The notes under the pieces are model-generated. The model made no database searches. It was not told the DNA's origin and saw only the letters and a list, made by a program, of their open reading frames with translations. A DNA stretch of 64,000 nt from positions 41,964 to 105,963 of the forward strand of contig NZ_ATVL01000001.1 of NCBI RefSeq assembly GCF_000420705.1. Direction: 5' to 3'. Of the stretch, positions 17,793 through 26,824 are shown in pieces. A program made the translations under genes and the position numbers. This DNA is from Hymenobacter norwichensis DSM 15439 (GTDB lineage Bacteria > Bacteroidota > Bacteroidia > Cytophagales > Hymenobacteraceae). Position 1 is the stretch's first letter. Each line of letters opens with the position of its first letter.

Positions 17793-17990
17793 TTATTTGA
17801 CTGCGCAACAAGCGGGTGCGCCCACCGTGCAAGCCGCTGTACCAGCTTGTGCGCAATTTTCAATCATAGGGCACGCAGAAGTCCCTTTCATTGAACAGTC
17901 ACCACCCGTAGGAGCTGGGCTGGTAAAGCTAAACAGCGTGCTGCCGGACAGGAGTGCTGCAGCGCCAAACATCATCATCTTGATTTTCAT
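17793..17990 (-). CDS. Small exported Cys-rich protein
   Basis: A 65-residue protein with an N-terminal signal (MKIKMMMFGAAALLSGSTLFSFTSPA) and a mature region of about 40 residues holding six Cys (DCSMKGTSACPMIENC, AACTVGAPACC). Its signal and thiol content suggest periplasmic metal binding. It stands alone with its own terminator beside the mer genes. I do not recognise a named family, but such proteins are plausible partners of MerTP or the HMA protein. Confidence 0.7.
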   Translation of the reverse strand: MKIKMMMFGAAALLSGSTLFSFTSPAPTGGDCSMKGTSACPMIENCAQAGTAACTVGAPACCAVK

Positions 17991-18081
17991 CGCTATACTG
18001 GGTTATGAGAGCTCACTGATACGGCAGTAAGGAAAAACAACTAACCCCGGTCCGTACACCAGGAAGTAAGTTCAGAAAGGA

Positions 18082-18288
18082 CTACGCTTTCTCGGCCTTG
18101 AAGCCTGCGTCTTCCACGAGGGCCACCACTTGGTCGTCAGTCAACTCGCCAGTTACGGTCAAAACCTTATTGGGATTGGTCGTATCCACCTGCCAGGACT
18201 GAATGGCTTTCTCACCGTTTAAAGTAGGCGTAACCGCTTTGATGCAGCCCCCGCAGTTGATATTGGTTTTAAATTGGAGCGTTTTCAT
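18082..18288 (-). CDS. Heavy-metal-associated (HMA) chaperone-like protein
   Basis: A 68-residue stand-alone HMA domain: MKTLQFKTNINCGGCIKAV with the CxxC metal site (Cys12, Cys15), then a beta-alpha-beta-like body ending LVEDAGFKAEKA. The NCGGC form is common in Bacteroidota copper chaperones. It lies between the small Cys-rich protein and the DUF326 protein genes on the same strand. It probably ferries Cu or Hg in the cytoplasm. Confidence 0.88.
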   Translation of the reverse strand: MKTLQFKTNINCGGCIKAVTPTLNGEKAIQSWQVDTTNPNKVLTVTGELTDDQVVALVEDAGFKAEKA

Positions 18289-18416
18289 GGAAATCGAAAG
18301 TAAAAGCGCCCATTGCGGGCTGATTTAACATACTAACACCCAAAATTAGGCGCCCGTGCACCGCGACGGGTACAGAATTGCGCTAGGGGCTTGCATGATT
18401 TCCCAACCACTGAAAC

Positions 18417-18456
18417 GGCAACTGCCCATTGGCACCTATACCAATGGGCAGTTGCC
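18417..18456 (-). terminator. Long hairpin after DUF326 gene
   Basis: GGCAACTGCCCATTGG at 18417 and its exact complement CCAATGGGCAGTTGCC at 18441 form a 16-bp stem with an 8-base loop, 16 bp beyond the stop of the DUF326 gene. There is no long T-run, so the terminator reading is moderate. Confidence 0.55.
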
Positions 18457-18472
18457 ATTAGGTGAAAGCCAG

Positions 18473-18808
18473 CTAAGCGGTTACCCCCTGGCGGCAGGCC
18501 TCTTCACAGCGACGGCACGCCTCGGCGCACGCACGGCAGTGCTCCATGTGCGCGCCATGCTGTTCGCATTCGTCGCCGCAGGCTTTGCAGATCTCGGCGC
18601 ACTCGCGCAGCAAGTGCTCGGCGTGTTCCGAGCCCCGGGCGACCAGACGGGCCGTCAATGCACAAACATCGGCGCAGTCGCGGTCCAAGCTGATGCAGCG
18701 GACCATCATCTTCACGTCGTCTTCCTGCAGGCAGGCAGTTGCACAGTGCTCACAGGCGGCAATACAGGCATTGAGGGCGTCGAGCAGGCTTTGATTTTGC
18801 TGGTGCAT
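18473..18808 (-). CDS. Four-helix-bundle copper-binding protein (DUF326/Csp-like)
   Basis: A 111-residue protein with Cys spaced along four helices: NACIAACEHCATACLQ, RCISLDRDCADVCALTA, LLRECAEICKACGDECEQH, and HCRACAEACRRCEEAC. This is the DUF326 pattern shared with copper storage proteins, which bind many Cu(I) ions on the inside of the bundle. No signal peptide, so a cytosolic store. It lies downstream of the HMA-AraC regulator gene by 97 bp. Confidence 0.9.
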   Translation of the reverse strand: MHQQNQSLLDALNACIAACEHCATACLQEDDVKMMVRCISLDRDCADVCALTARLVARGSEHAEHLLRECAEICKACGDECEQHGAHMEHCRACAEACRRCEEACRQGVTA

Positions 18809-18905
18809 GGCAAGGGAATTAAGTGAATACTAGGCGAGAAACTTTTCTTAACAGTATACCCTGCTGGCCGACGCTGGTTTTATACCTGAGACGGTAGGAT
18901 TTGCA

Positions 18906-19496
18906 TCATTTGGCTGCACCCCCTAACGTGCGTCGCCGCTTGCGGTAGGTGGAGGGCGAACAGGCTGCTAGGCGCCGGAATTGCCCGGAAAAGTGCGCTA
19001 GGCTGCTGTACCCCAGTTGTCGGGCAATCAGGCCCACCCCAAGCGTGGACGAAGCCAGCAGTTCTTGCGCGTAGGCTTGGCGCTCCCGGACGATGTAGCC
19101 CGCCAGTGAGTCGCCCGTCACCAAGTGGGCGTAGGCCGCGCTCAGCTGCGTGACGGGCATCCCCAGTTCCTGGGCCACGGCCGCCGGATAGGCTCGGTGC
19201 CGCAATCCTGGGGGCTGGCGTAGCAACTGGTGCACGGTCACCTGCACCCGGCCTAGCAGCGTCTGGTGCACGGATTCCAGCAACGCAAACCCGGCCACCT
19301 TTAATGCCGACCGCAGGCGCGGCCAATCAATCTGCTCGGCCGCGGTCGCTACCGTCGCGGCCCCTAACCGCACCTCCAGTACTTTGAAGCCCAATTGCTC
19401 CAACTCCTGCCGCACCACTCGCATGCAGCGCGCACAGACGATGTGCTTGATGTAAAGCACAGTGGTTGGCGGCGCAGGTTCAGAAAGCAGCAGCAT
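18906..19496 (-). CDS. HMA-like/AraC fusion regulator (first copy)
   Basis: A 196-residue protein. The N-terminal part (VLYIKHIVCARCMRVVRQELEQLG, Cys21 and Cys24) resembles the first half of an HMA metal-binding domain, and the C-terminal part is an AraC helix-turn-helix with LASSTLGVGLIARQLGYSSLAHFSGQFRRLAACSPSTYRKRR. No typical cupin or sensor domain is present. It looks like a metal-responsive activator for the nearby DUF326, HMA and efflux genes. A paralogue with the same layout is at 33244-33867. Confidence 0.75.
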   Translation of the reverse strand: MLLLSEPAPPTTVLYIKHIVCARCMRVVRQELEQLGFKVLEVRLGAATVATAAEQIDWPRLRSALKVAGFALLESVHQTLLGRVQVTVHQLLRQPPGLRHRAYPAAVAQELGMPVTQLSAAYAHLVTGDSLAGYIVRERQAYAQELLASSTLGVGLIARQLGYSSLAHFSGQFRRLAACSPSTYRKRRRTLGGAAK

Positions 19497-19789
19497 CAGC
19501 CGGCAGACTTAAGGTAGATACCTGCCGGGTTGCCAGCGCTCGGTACAGTCCAGCCTACTATGCAGCAGAAAGTACACGGTCCACACGCATGTACGCGCCA
19601 GCAGCAGCAGGTATGTGTACCCCCCAATTGCCCAGCAAAGGTGAAAGGAGTGGAAGTTGATGCTGCAACGCTCCGGATTCTAAAAGGCGTGGCCCACAGC
19701 CGATCTAAATTCAGCAGCTGGACCCGGTGCCAGGGGAGCAAATAAAATGCTAGCGCCGCGAGGTTATGCAGAAGGGCGTACCGCATTGC

Positions 19790-22700
19790 CTAGCGGGTAG
19801 GCAGCACCGGATTCAAATCCGAGGGCGGCGTGAGGGGTTGCGCATCCAGCTCCTGCGGGTGCGCATCCAGGCCGGTTTCCTGGTGGGCGGCAAAGTATTG
19901 CGCCAAGGCTTTTTCGCCTACCAGCCAGAATACGACGGGCGTGACGATGATGTCCAGAAACGTGGACGAGAGCAGCCCCCCCAGAATCACGGTGGCCACT
20001 GGGTAGAGGATTTCCTTGCCCGGCGCATCCTTGGCCAGCGTAAGGGGCACCAAGGCCAGCGCCGCCACCAGCGCTGTCATCAGCACCGGCACCAGACGCT
20101 CCAGCGAGCCGCGCACAATCATCTTGGCACCGAACACTTCGCCTTCGTGCTCCACCAAGTGGATGTAGTGGGAAATCATCATGATGCCGTTGCGCGAGGC
20201 GATGCCGGTCAGGGTAATGAAGCCCACGAGCGAGGCTATACTGAAGGTGCCGCCCGTCAGTAATACCGCCACCACCGAGCCAATCAGCGCCAGCGGGATG
20301 TTGAGCATGATCTGGCCCACCATGTAGCTGGACTTGAAGTGCGAGTACAAGACCAGGAAGATGCCGGCCAGCGAAAACAAACTCAGCCAGAGAATCTTCT
20401 GCGAAGCCGACTGCTGGCTCTCGAACTGGCCACCATAGGTCAGGTAATAGCCGGCGGGCAGCTTCACCTGCTGACTGATCTTCTGCTGAATCTCTTTCAC
20501 CGTGGAGCCCAAATCGCGCTCGGCCACGTTCAGCGAGATGGTAATGCGGCGCTGCGTGTTCTCGTGGTTGACGGTGTTCGGGCCCGGCTCGTAGATGATG
20601 TCAGCCACTTCACTGACCGGAATCAGAGCCCCCGAGGACGTTTCAATTCGCGTCTGCCCAATGGCGGCGATGTCGTTACGCTGCTCTTCGGGCAGCTTCA
20701 CAATCAAGTCGAAGCGCTTCTGCCCGTCGAGCATCTGCGAGACGACGGCCCCTTGAAACAGGGTTTCCAGGTCGCGCACCACTTCGCCCCGCTCCATGCC
20801 GTAGGCCCGCAACGCCTGGTCGCGGGGGCGCACCAGCAGCTGGGGAATCTGCACCTGTTTTTCCACTTGCAAGTCCACCACGCCCGGCACCGTAGCCGCC
20901 GCACTGCGAATCTCATTGGCATAGCGGCGCAGCTCCAGCAAATCATTGCCGAACACCTTAATGGCGACCTGCGCCCGCACGCCCGAGAGTAAGTGGTCGA
21001 GGCGGTGTGAGATGGGCTGCCCAATGTTCACGTTCACCCCGGTAATCAGACTCAGCTTCTCGCGCATATCAGCCAGAATCTCGTCGCGGCTGCGCATGGT
21101 CTTGCCTTCCTTCTCCAACTCTTCCTCGGTTTTGAAGGCCACTTCGATTTCCGAGTTGTTGACCGATTCGGCGTGCTCATCGAGTTCGGCGCGGCCCGTA
21201 CGGCGGGCGGTGTAGGCCACCTCCGGAATCTTAAGCATCTGCTGCTCGCCGAGGGTGCCCAGCCGGTTGCTCTCCGTCAGCGATGTGCCGGCCGGGGCTG
21301 AGAAGTTCACGGTCAGCGAGCCCTCGTTGAAGGGCGGCAGAAACTCGGTACCGAAGAAGGGCACCAGGGCGCCCGCCAGCACAAACAGCAGGCCGGTGGT
21401 GGCCAGCACCACTTTGGGGTGCCGCAGCCCCCAATCCAGTAACCGCGTGTCCTTGAGCTTCAGCCAGCGCACCAGTGGGCCGTCAGTTTCGGCGTGGTTG
21501 ATCTGCTTCATCTTGGGCAGCAGGTAGTAGCAGAGTACCGGCGTGACCGTTAACGACACGAACAGCGAGGCCACGATGCTGGTGATGTAAGCAATGCCCA
21601 AAGGCGCGAAAATGCGCCCTTCCATGCCTTCCAGCGCAAACAGGGGCAGGAATACCAGCACCACGATGATGGTGGCGTACACGATGGAATTGCGCACCTC
21701 CGAGGAGGCCGAGTAGATTACTTGCAGCACGGGCCGGGGCTGGGGCAGGTGCCGGTTTTCCCGTAGTCGCCGGTACACGTTTTCCACGTCCACGATGGCG
21801 TCATCAACCAACTCCCCGATGGCAATGGCCAAGCCGCCCAAGGTCATGGTGTTGATGCTGATGCCCGCGACGCGGAACACCAAGGCCGTTACCAGCAAGG
21901 ACAAGGGAATGGCGACCAGCGAGATAAAGGTAGTGCGCACGTTGAGCAGGAAGGCAAACAGCACAATCACCACCAGAATGGCCCCGTCGCGTAACGCTTC
22001 CTCGACGTTGGTAATACTGGATTCGATAAACTCGGACTGCTTGAACAGCCGCGTGTTCACCTGCACGTCCTTGGGCAAGGACGGTTTGAGCTCCACCAGC
22101 GCTTTTTCCACGGCTTCGGTCAAACCCACCGTAGCGGCGCCCGGCTGCTTTTCAATGCTCAGAATGACGGCCGGCTGGCCGTTCACACTCCCGTCGCCGC
22201 GCTTGAAGCGGGCCCCAAACTCCACCTTGGCAATGTCGGCCACCCGGATGGGGGACTGCTCGCGGTAGCCCACCACGATGTTCTCGATGTCGGCCACCGA
22301 GCGCAGCCGGCCCAGGTTGCGGATGAGCACCTCCGAGCCGTTGCGGTCGAAGAAGTTGCCGGTGGTATTCAGGTTGGATTGGCGCAAGGCCTCTTCCACT
22401 TGATTCACCGTCAGCCCCGTGGCGTTGAGGCGGGGCATGTCCAGCAGCACCTGGTACTGCAGGTTATCGCCGCCAATGGGAATTACCTGGGCTACGCCGG
22501 GAATGGAAAGCAACCGCTGGCGCACGGTGTAGTTGGCCAGGGTGCGTAAATCGGCGGCATTAGTTTGCGGACCACCCGAGAGGCCGACGAGCATGATCTG
22601 ACCCATCACCGAGGAAATCGGCCCCAGTACTGGGGTAATGCCGGTGGGCAACTGCTCGCCGACGGTTTGCAGCTTCTCACTGACTATCTGGCGAGCCGTG

Positions 22701-23011
22701 AAAATATCGGTGCCATAGTCGAACTCCACGAACACCATGCCTAGGCCAATAGCCGAGTTCGAGCGCACGGCCGATACGCCGGTGGCCCCGTTCAGGGCCG
22801 TTTCAACGGGCAGCGTTACCAGGGCTTCCACTTCCTCGGGGGCCATGCCCGGCGATTCGAGGAACACAGTTACGCGGGGCCGGTCCAGGTCGGGCAGCAC
22901 GTCCACCGGCAACTGGCGGGCCGTGTAGGTACCGGCAATCAAAAGCCCAACGGCAAAGGTCAGCATCAGCAGGCGGTTTTGCAGGGCAAAGCGAATGATC
23001 TTATCAAGCAT
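19790..23011 (-). CDS. cusA: Heavy-metal RND efflux permease (CusA/CzcA family)
   Basis: Inner-membrane RND pump of about 1073 residues with twelve helices and two large periplasmic loops. The N-terminus MLDKIIRFALQNRLLMLTFAVGL is the usual first helix. A charged transport-helix segment (IAIGELVDDAIVDVENVYRRL) marks the heavy-metal (HME) branch. Start at the ATG of 23011 rather than a more upstream in-frame codon. It is the last gene in a cusC-X-cusB-cusA operon. Cu(I)/Ag(I) is the likely substrate because of the neighbours, but Zn/Co/Cd cannot be excluded. Confidence 0.92.
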   Translation of the reverse strand: MLDKIIRFALQNRLLMLTFAVGLLIAGTYTARQLPVDVLPDLDRPRVTVFLESPGMAPEEVEALVTLPVETALNGATGVSAVRSNSAIGLGMVFVEFDYGTDIFTARQIVSEKLQTVGEQLPTGITPVLGPISSVMGQIMLVGLSGGPQTNAADLRTLANYTVRQRLLSIPGVAQVIPIGGDNLQYQVLLDMPRLNATGLTVNQVEEALRQSNLNTTGNFFDRNGSEVLIRNLGRLRSVADIENIVVGYREQSPIRVADIAKVEFGARFKRGDGSVNGQPAVILSIEKQPGAATVGLTEAVEKALVELKPSLPKDVQVNTRLFKQSEFIESSITNVEEALRDGAILVVIVLFAFLLNVRTTFISLVAIPLSLLVTALVFRVAGISINTMTLGGLAIAIGELVDDAIVDVENVYRRLRENRHLPQPRPVLQVIYSASSEVRNSIVYATIIVVLVFLPLFALEGMEGRIFAPLGIAYITSIVASLFVSLTVTPVLCYYLLPKMKQINHAETDGPLVRWLKLKDTRLLDWGLRHPKVVLATTGLLFVLAGALVPFFGTEFLPPFNEGSLTVNFSAPAGTSLTESNRLGTLGEQQMLKIPEVAYTARRTGRAELDEHAESVNNSEIEVAFKTEEELEKEGKTMRSRDEILADMREKLSLITGVNVNIGQPISHRLDHLLSGVRAQVAIKVFGNDLLELRRYANEIRSAAATVPGVVDLQVEKQVQIPQLLVRPRDQALRAYGMERGEVVRDLETLFQGAVVSQMLDGQKRFDLIVKLPEEQRNDIAAIGQTRIETSSGALIPVSEVADIIYEPGPNTVNHENTQRRITISLNVAERDLGSTVKEIQQKISQQVKLPAGYYLTYGGQFESQQSASQKILWLSLFSLAGIFLVLYSHFKSSYMVGQIMLNIPLALIGSVVAVLLTGGTFSIASLVGFITLTGIASRNGIMMISHYIHLVEHEGEVFGAKMIVRGSLERLVPVLMTALVAALALVPLTLAKDAPGKEILYPVATVILGGLLSSTFLDIIVTPVVFWLVGEKALAQYFAAHQETGLDAHPQELDAQPLTPPSDLNPVLPTR

Positions 23012-23127
23012 CGTCGGAAAAGAAAAACAGACGGCGGGCAAGCCGCGGCTGATCAGGTTCTGTTAGTGCCCCAAATAGAAAGCGAGGGCAACGAGAAAAG
23101 CACGCATAGCAAGGAGAGCGGCCAAGG

Positions 23128-24273
23128 TTACTGGTTGAGGTAGATGGACTTGAGTTGGTAGGTCCCCGTGGTTACCACCCGGTCATTTTCGTTGACCTCG
23201 CCCTGTAAGAGCACCGTTTGCTCGCCGTTGATGGCGCCCGGCTGCACGTAGCGAATCTTGAAGCGTTCGGGCTCAGTATGCACAAATACCACGGGCTTGC
23301 CGTTCAGGTCGGTCACGGCCGAAGACGGCACTACCAGTTGCTTTTCTCCCCTGCCGCTTTCACCCACCACCTGCACGTTCACGGCTTGCCCGGCGCGGTA
23401 GGCGGTACTGCCAGCGGCATCGAGTTCCAGAATCAGTTGGCGGGCCTGGTTGACTGGGTTGACTACATTGCTGAAGACGACCAGGCGGGCCGGAGCGCCG
23501 GGCTGGCCCTGCAGGCCTTCCACCCGAAACTCGGCACCCGGCGTGATCTTGCTCAGGTCCTGCGCGAACACCTGGGCTTCCACCCGCAGCTTGCCGGGAT
23601 TGAGCACCCGAAACAGTTCGTCGCCCTGGTTGACTTGCTGGCCCACCGCTAAGTTGAACACGTCCACCGTGCCGCTGATAGGCGAGGTGATGCTGACGCG
23701 GCGCTGCTGGGCCTGCCCGTTGTAGATGCTGGCATTCTGGCGGGCCTGCCGCAAGCGCAACTCGGCAGCTACTACGTCCTTGCGGGCGGCGATGTCGGCG
23801 ATGCTTTGCAGGCGGGCGTAGTCCTGCTGGGCGGCCCGCAGCTCGGCCTGGGCGTTGGCCCGCTCGGTGCTGAGGCCAATCTGCTGGGTGGCATCCAGCG
23901 TCTGCTCGATGACGGCCAGCGTCTGCCCGGCTCGCACTGCCTGTCCGACTTGCGCGACGAGGCGCACGATGCGTCCTGTTTGGGGCACTACCACCCGGCC
24001 TTCGCCCCCGGCCGCCGCCGAAACGGTGCCGTAGAGCGTCGCCCGGCTGTACGTGGTAGAGTAGGCCGCCAACCGGGTACCTACCTCGAACAGGAACTGA
24101 CTTTCCTTGGGCAGCAACACCTCATCGGTCAGGGCAACACCCGTGTTGGCTTGGGCGGTGCCCCCGTGGTCTTCGCCCCCGTGGGCCAGCACGGCGGCGG
24201 GGGGGGGCAGCAGTACGGCCAGCGTCAGGCCGGCCGCTGCCGTGGCAGCGAGCAGTTTATGCTTGGTTTTCAT
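23128..24273 (-). CDS. cusB: RND efflux periplasmic adaptor (CusB type)
   Basis: Membrane-fusion protein of about 381 residues with a signal peptide and then the metal-binding-looking motif AHGGEDHGG. Barrel-sandwich hybrid halves: GRIVRLVAQVGQAVRAGQTLAVIE and ITSPISGTVDVFNLAVGQQVNQG, separated by a long helical hairpin. The start overlaps the stop of the upstream gene by 17 bp. It would connect CusA to the TolC duct of the same operon. A TTG at 24279 is an alternative start. Confidence 0.9.
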   Translation of the reverse strand: MKTKHKLLAATAAAGLTLAVLLPPPAAVLAHGGEDHGGTAQANTGVALTDEVLLPKESQFLFEVGTRLAAYSTTYSRATLYGTVSAAAGGEGRVVVPQTGRIVRLVAQVGQAVRAGQTLAVIEQTLDATQQIGLSTERANAQAELRAAQQDYARLQSIADIAARKDVVAAELRLRQARQNASIYNGQAQQRRVSITSPISGTVDVFNLAVGQQVNQGDELFRVLNPGKLRVEAQVFAQDLSKITPGAEFRVEGLQGQPGAPARLVVFSNVVNPVNQARQLILELDAAGSTAYRAGQAVNVQVVGESGRGEKQLVVPSSAVTDLNGKPVVFVHTEPERFKIRYVQPGAINGEQTVLLQGEVNENDRVVTTGTYQLKSIYLNQ

Positions 24274-24871
24274 AGACAACGGGAGTAGGAGTGGAAACGG
24301 GCACCGGGGATTGACGACGGCGGCGGAGCAGCAGGGCCGTCAGGGCCACGCCCAGGGCAAAGGCGCCGAGCAGCGCCAGAATGGCTTTCCAGGAAGAAAA
24401 CAGAGCGGGTGCGGCCGGCGCGGGCGTAGCCGCTACGGGCAGCTTGGCTCCTACCTTGATGCCGTCGAGCAGCAGCAGGTCGGCCTTTTCCCCGGCCACC
24501 ACATTAAGGGCGAAGCTGTAGGCTTTATTGGCCGGAAACTGCCCTTCCACCAGATACACCCCGGGCTCCTGTTCGGTCACCACCCATTTCAGCGCGGCGT
24601 CTTCCGGGTTGGTTAACGTCAGCTTGGCTCCTTTGATCGGCGCGTTGGTGGCGTAATCCGACAAAAACAGGCGCAGGTCGGCCGGCTGGCCGCCTTGTAG
24701 CGGCTCGTAGCGCAGCAGCACCTCGAACTGTTCCGAGAGGGCGGCCACCGAGAACGAGGTAGCCCCGGCCGGCGTGGCCGCCTGGGCGCCGTCCCCGTGG
24801 TCTTCGCCGCCGTGGGCCCAGGCGGGGACGCTTAGCAGCAGCCCGAGCAGTAGCATTAGTAGCTGTTTCAT
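24257..24871 (-). CDS. Exported membrane-anchored protein of cus operon
   Basis: About 204 residues; family not named with certainty. The signal peptide ends PAWA, followed by HGGEDHGDGAQ, nearly the same motif as at the adaptor's N-terminus. The body looks like a beta-sandwich (FEVLLRYEPLQGGQPADLRLFLSDY), and a C-terminal membrane helix (AILALLGAFALGVALTALLL) is followed by RRRR. A periplasmic metal-handling or adaptor-support role is inferred. It sits 1 bp from the TolC stop and overlaps cusB, so it is co-translated with the pump. Confidence 0.72.
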   Translation of the reverse strand: MKQLLMLLLGLLLSVPAWAHGGEDHGDGAQAATPAGATSFSVAALSEQFEVLLRYEPLQGGQPADLRLFLSDYATNAPIKGAKLTLTNPEDAALKWVVTEQEPGVYLVEGQFPANKAYSFALNVVAGEKADLLLLDGIKVGAKLPVAATPAPAAPALFSSWKAILALLGAFALGVALTALLLRRRRQSPVPVSTPTPVVYENQA

Positions 24872-24872
24872 G

Positions 24873-26111
24873 TTATTCACCCCGCAGGTAGTTTAGTTCG
24901 ACCAGTGCCTGCCGGTAATCCCGAATGGTGGTCAGGTAGGTATTCTGAATGGTAAAGGCCTGGTTCAGGCTCTGAATCAAGACCAGGTAGCTGATTTCGC
25001 CGGCCCGAAACAAGCGCTGCGACTGGCTGATAATGGCCTGCGCCTGGGGCACGCCGGTTTGTTCGTAGTAGGCCAGCGAGGTGGAAAACTTGCGCGTGTC
25101 GGCCAGCGCCTGCTGGTACTGGGTACCCAGTTCCAGGCGCTGGGTTTGCAGTTGGTAACCGGCCGCCTGCGAGCGGGCCGTGGCCGCTTGCAGCTGGGAG
25201 CGGTAGGTCCAAAACCAAATGGGTACTGACACGCCGAACTGAAAGCGGTACTTGACAGCCGAGTTCTCAAATGCTTGATTCTGATAGCCCACCGTCAGCG
25301 CGGGCGTCCGACGGGCCCGCACCAGGCTGATGCCCGACTGACTCAGCGCCACGTTTTGGGTGGCGTACGCCAGGGTGGGGCTACGCACCAGGGCGGCACT
25401 GTCTTCGGCCGGCAAGCTGCCCAGCAGCGCGGCGCCCGTTTGGGCCAGCTCCGGGCCACTCCGGCGCAGGTCCGTGCTGGTAGCCAGCAGGGTCGGGGTA
25501 CCAAGCAGCAAGCCTAACCGGCGCTGGGCGGTACGCAAGTCCTCGGTGGCTTGCTGTAGTTGCACGGTGACCTGCCGGGCCTCGGCGTCGGTGCTGATGC
25601 GCTGCAGGGACGTGACTTCCCCCGCCGCGAACAGCCGTTCGGTGGCTACCCGCAGGGCCTGATATAAGCTGTCCTGGTAGGTAAGCTGCCGCACCTGCGC
25701 CTCCGCGAACTGTAAGCTCAAGTACGCCAAGCGAGTGTCGCGCAGCACGCTGGCCCGGCTCACCTCGCGGTTACGCTCGGCCAGTGTGAGCCCGGCCTGG
25801 GCCACCTGGCGCTGGCGCCGGTACACGTTGGGTAGGTCAATGGTCTGCACCACGCCCGGCGCCCACATTTCGCCGGTAGGGGCCGAGAACAGGAAATCCG
25901 GATTCGCCGGGGCAAAGGAACCCCGCTTCAGGGCCAGCTGCTCGCTGATTTCCTGCTCGGCCTGCCGCAGGCGGGGATGGCGCCGCAGGGCCCGTGCTTC
26001 GGCGCTGTCGAGTTCAAGCACCGTCGTTTGGGCCCACGCCGGAGCCGTACTGGCCAGCAGCAGCACGAGCAGCAGCCACCTACTCTTTGCTTTTAGGTCA
26101 CGATACGTCAT
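24873..26111 (-). CDS. cusC: TolC-family outer-membrane duct of cus operon
   Basis: A 412-residue outer-membrane efflux protein with signal peptide (LLLVLLLASTAPAWAQ) and two OEP halves. Second half includes YEQTGVPQAQAIISQSQRLFRAGEISYLVLIQSLNQA, very like the partial TolC protein at the left end of the window. It is the first gene of the four-gene cus operon; the start at 26111 gives a good signal peptide. Confidence 0.88.
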   Translation of the reverse strand: MTYRDLKAKSRWLLLVLLLASTAPAWAQTTVLELDSAEARALRRHPRLRQAEQEISEQLALKRGSFAPANPDFLFSAPTGEMWAPGVVQTIDLPNVYRRQRQVAQAGLTLAERNREVSRASVLRDTRLAYLSLQFAEAQVRQLTYQDSLYQALRVATERLFAAGEVTSLQRISTDAEARQVTVQLQQATEDLRTAQRRLGLLLGTPTLLATSTDLRRSGPELAQTGAALLGSLPAEDSAALVRSPTLAYATQNVALSQSGISLVRARRTPALTVGYQNQAFENSAVKYRFQFGVSVPIWFWTYRSQLQAATARSQAAGYQLQTQRLELGTQYQQALADTRKFSTSLAYYEQTGVPQAQAIISQSQRLFRAGEISYLVLIQSLNQAFTIQNTYLTTIRDYRQALVELNYLRGE

Positions 26112-26220
26112 ACTATCAAGTTAAATCTTGCCCGAAGGGCCATCCCGGTTACCGCCAGGGGCGGCCCGGGGCCAAGCGAGCGGGCCCAGCGGGTACCGGG
26201 CCCGCCCAATTGATCGGCAC

Positions 26221-26778
26221 TTAGGTGTTTTTCACGAGCGCCATTCCGCATTTGGGGCAGCTGCCGGGCTTATCACTGGCACTGCCTTCACACTGCATGG
26301 AGCAGTTGTAAGCGGCGCCAACCGCTTTGGCGGGCTTCACTTTGCTGGCATCCAGCTTTTCAAAGCGGGCGCTCAGCGACTGGCCTTTGGCTTTCACGCT
26401 CACGATGGCCGTGCGCAGCGTCGTGCCGGCGGGGAGCGTCGCTACCAAATGGTCGCCGCTGGGGGTCAGGGTGGCCGTGCTGCTTTTACCAGTACTCGTC
26501 AGCAGCATCACGGTGCCTGCCGTCCCCGTTGGGGCAACCGTGGCTTCCTTGGCATCAAGCAGATAGATATGCAGGGCACCGGCCTGCTGCACCAGCTCCA
26601 GGTGGTAAGCTCCTGCCGTGCGCACGATGCCCCCGTGCGGGGAGTTATGGGCGTGGTTTTCACCGGCAGCTTGGTGGCCATGAGCGGCACCGGATTTGGC
26701 ACCATGCTGGTGCTGGGCGGCGAGGGAGAAGGGCGCGGCCAGTAGCGCGGCGGCTAATAAAAGAGAGGAGAATTTCAT
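26221..26778 (-). CDS. Exported His-rich protein with HMBD metal-binding motif
   Basis: A 185-residue exported protein with signal (LLLAAALLAAPFSLAAQ) and a His-rich start (HQHGAKSGAAHGHQAAGENHAH). The C-terminus has the heavy-metal-binding-domain pattern YNCSMQC...GSCPKCGMALV, resembling the YHS/HMBD motif seen in CusB-like and P-ATPase neighbours. It likely binds Cu or Zn in the periplasm. It lies upstream of the cus operon on the same strand. Confidence 0.8.
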   Translation of the reverse strand: MKFSSLLLAAALLAAPFSLAAQHQHGAKSGAAHGHQAAGENHAHNSPHGGIVRTAGAYHLELVQQAGALHIYLLDAKEATVAPTGTAGTVMLLTSTGKSSTATLTPSGDHLVATLPAGTTLRTAIVSVKAKGQSLSARFEKLDASKVKPAKAVGAAYNCSMQCEGSASDKPGSCPKCGMALVKNT

Positions 26779-26824
26779 GGAAGGAAAGCGTTTGTAAGAA
26801 AAGAAGAGGGCATAGCCAACCGGC

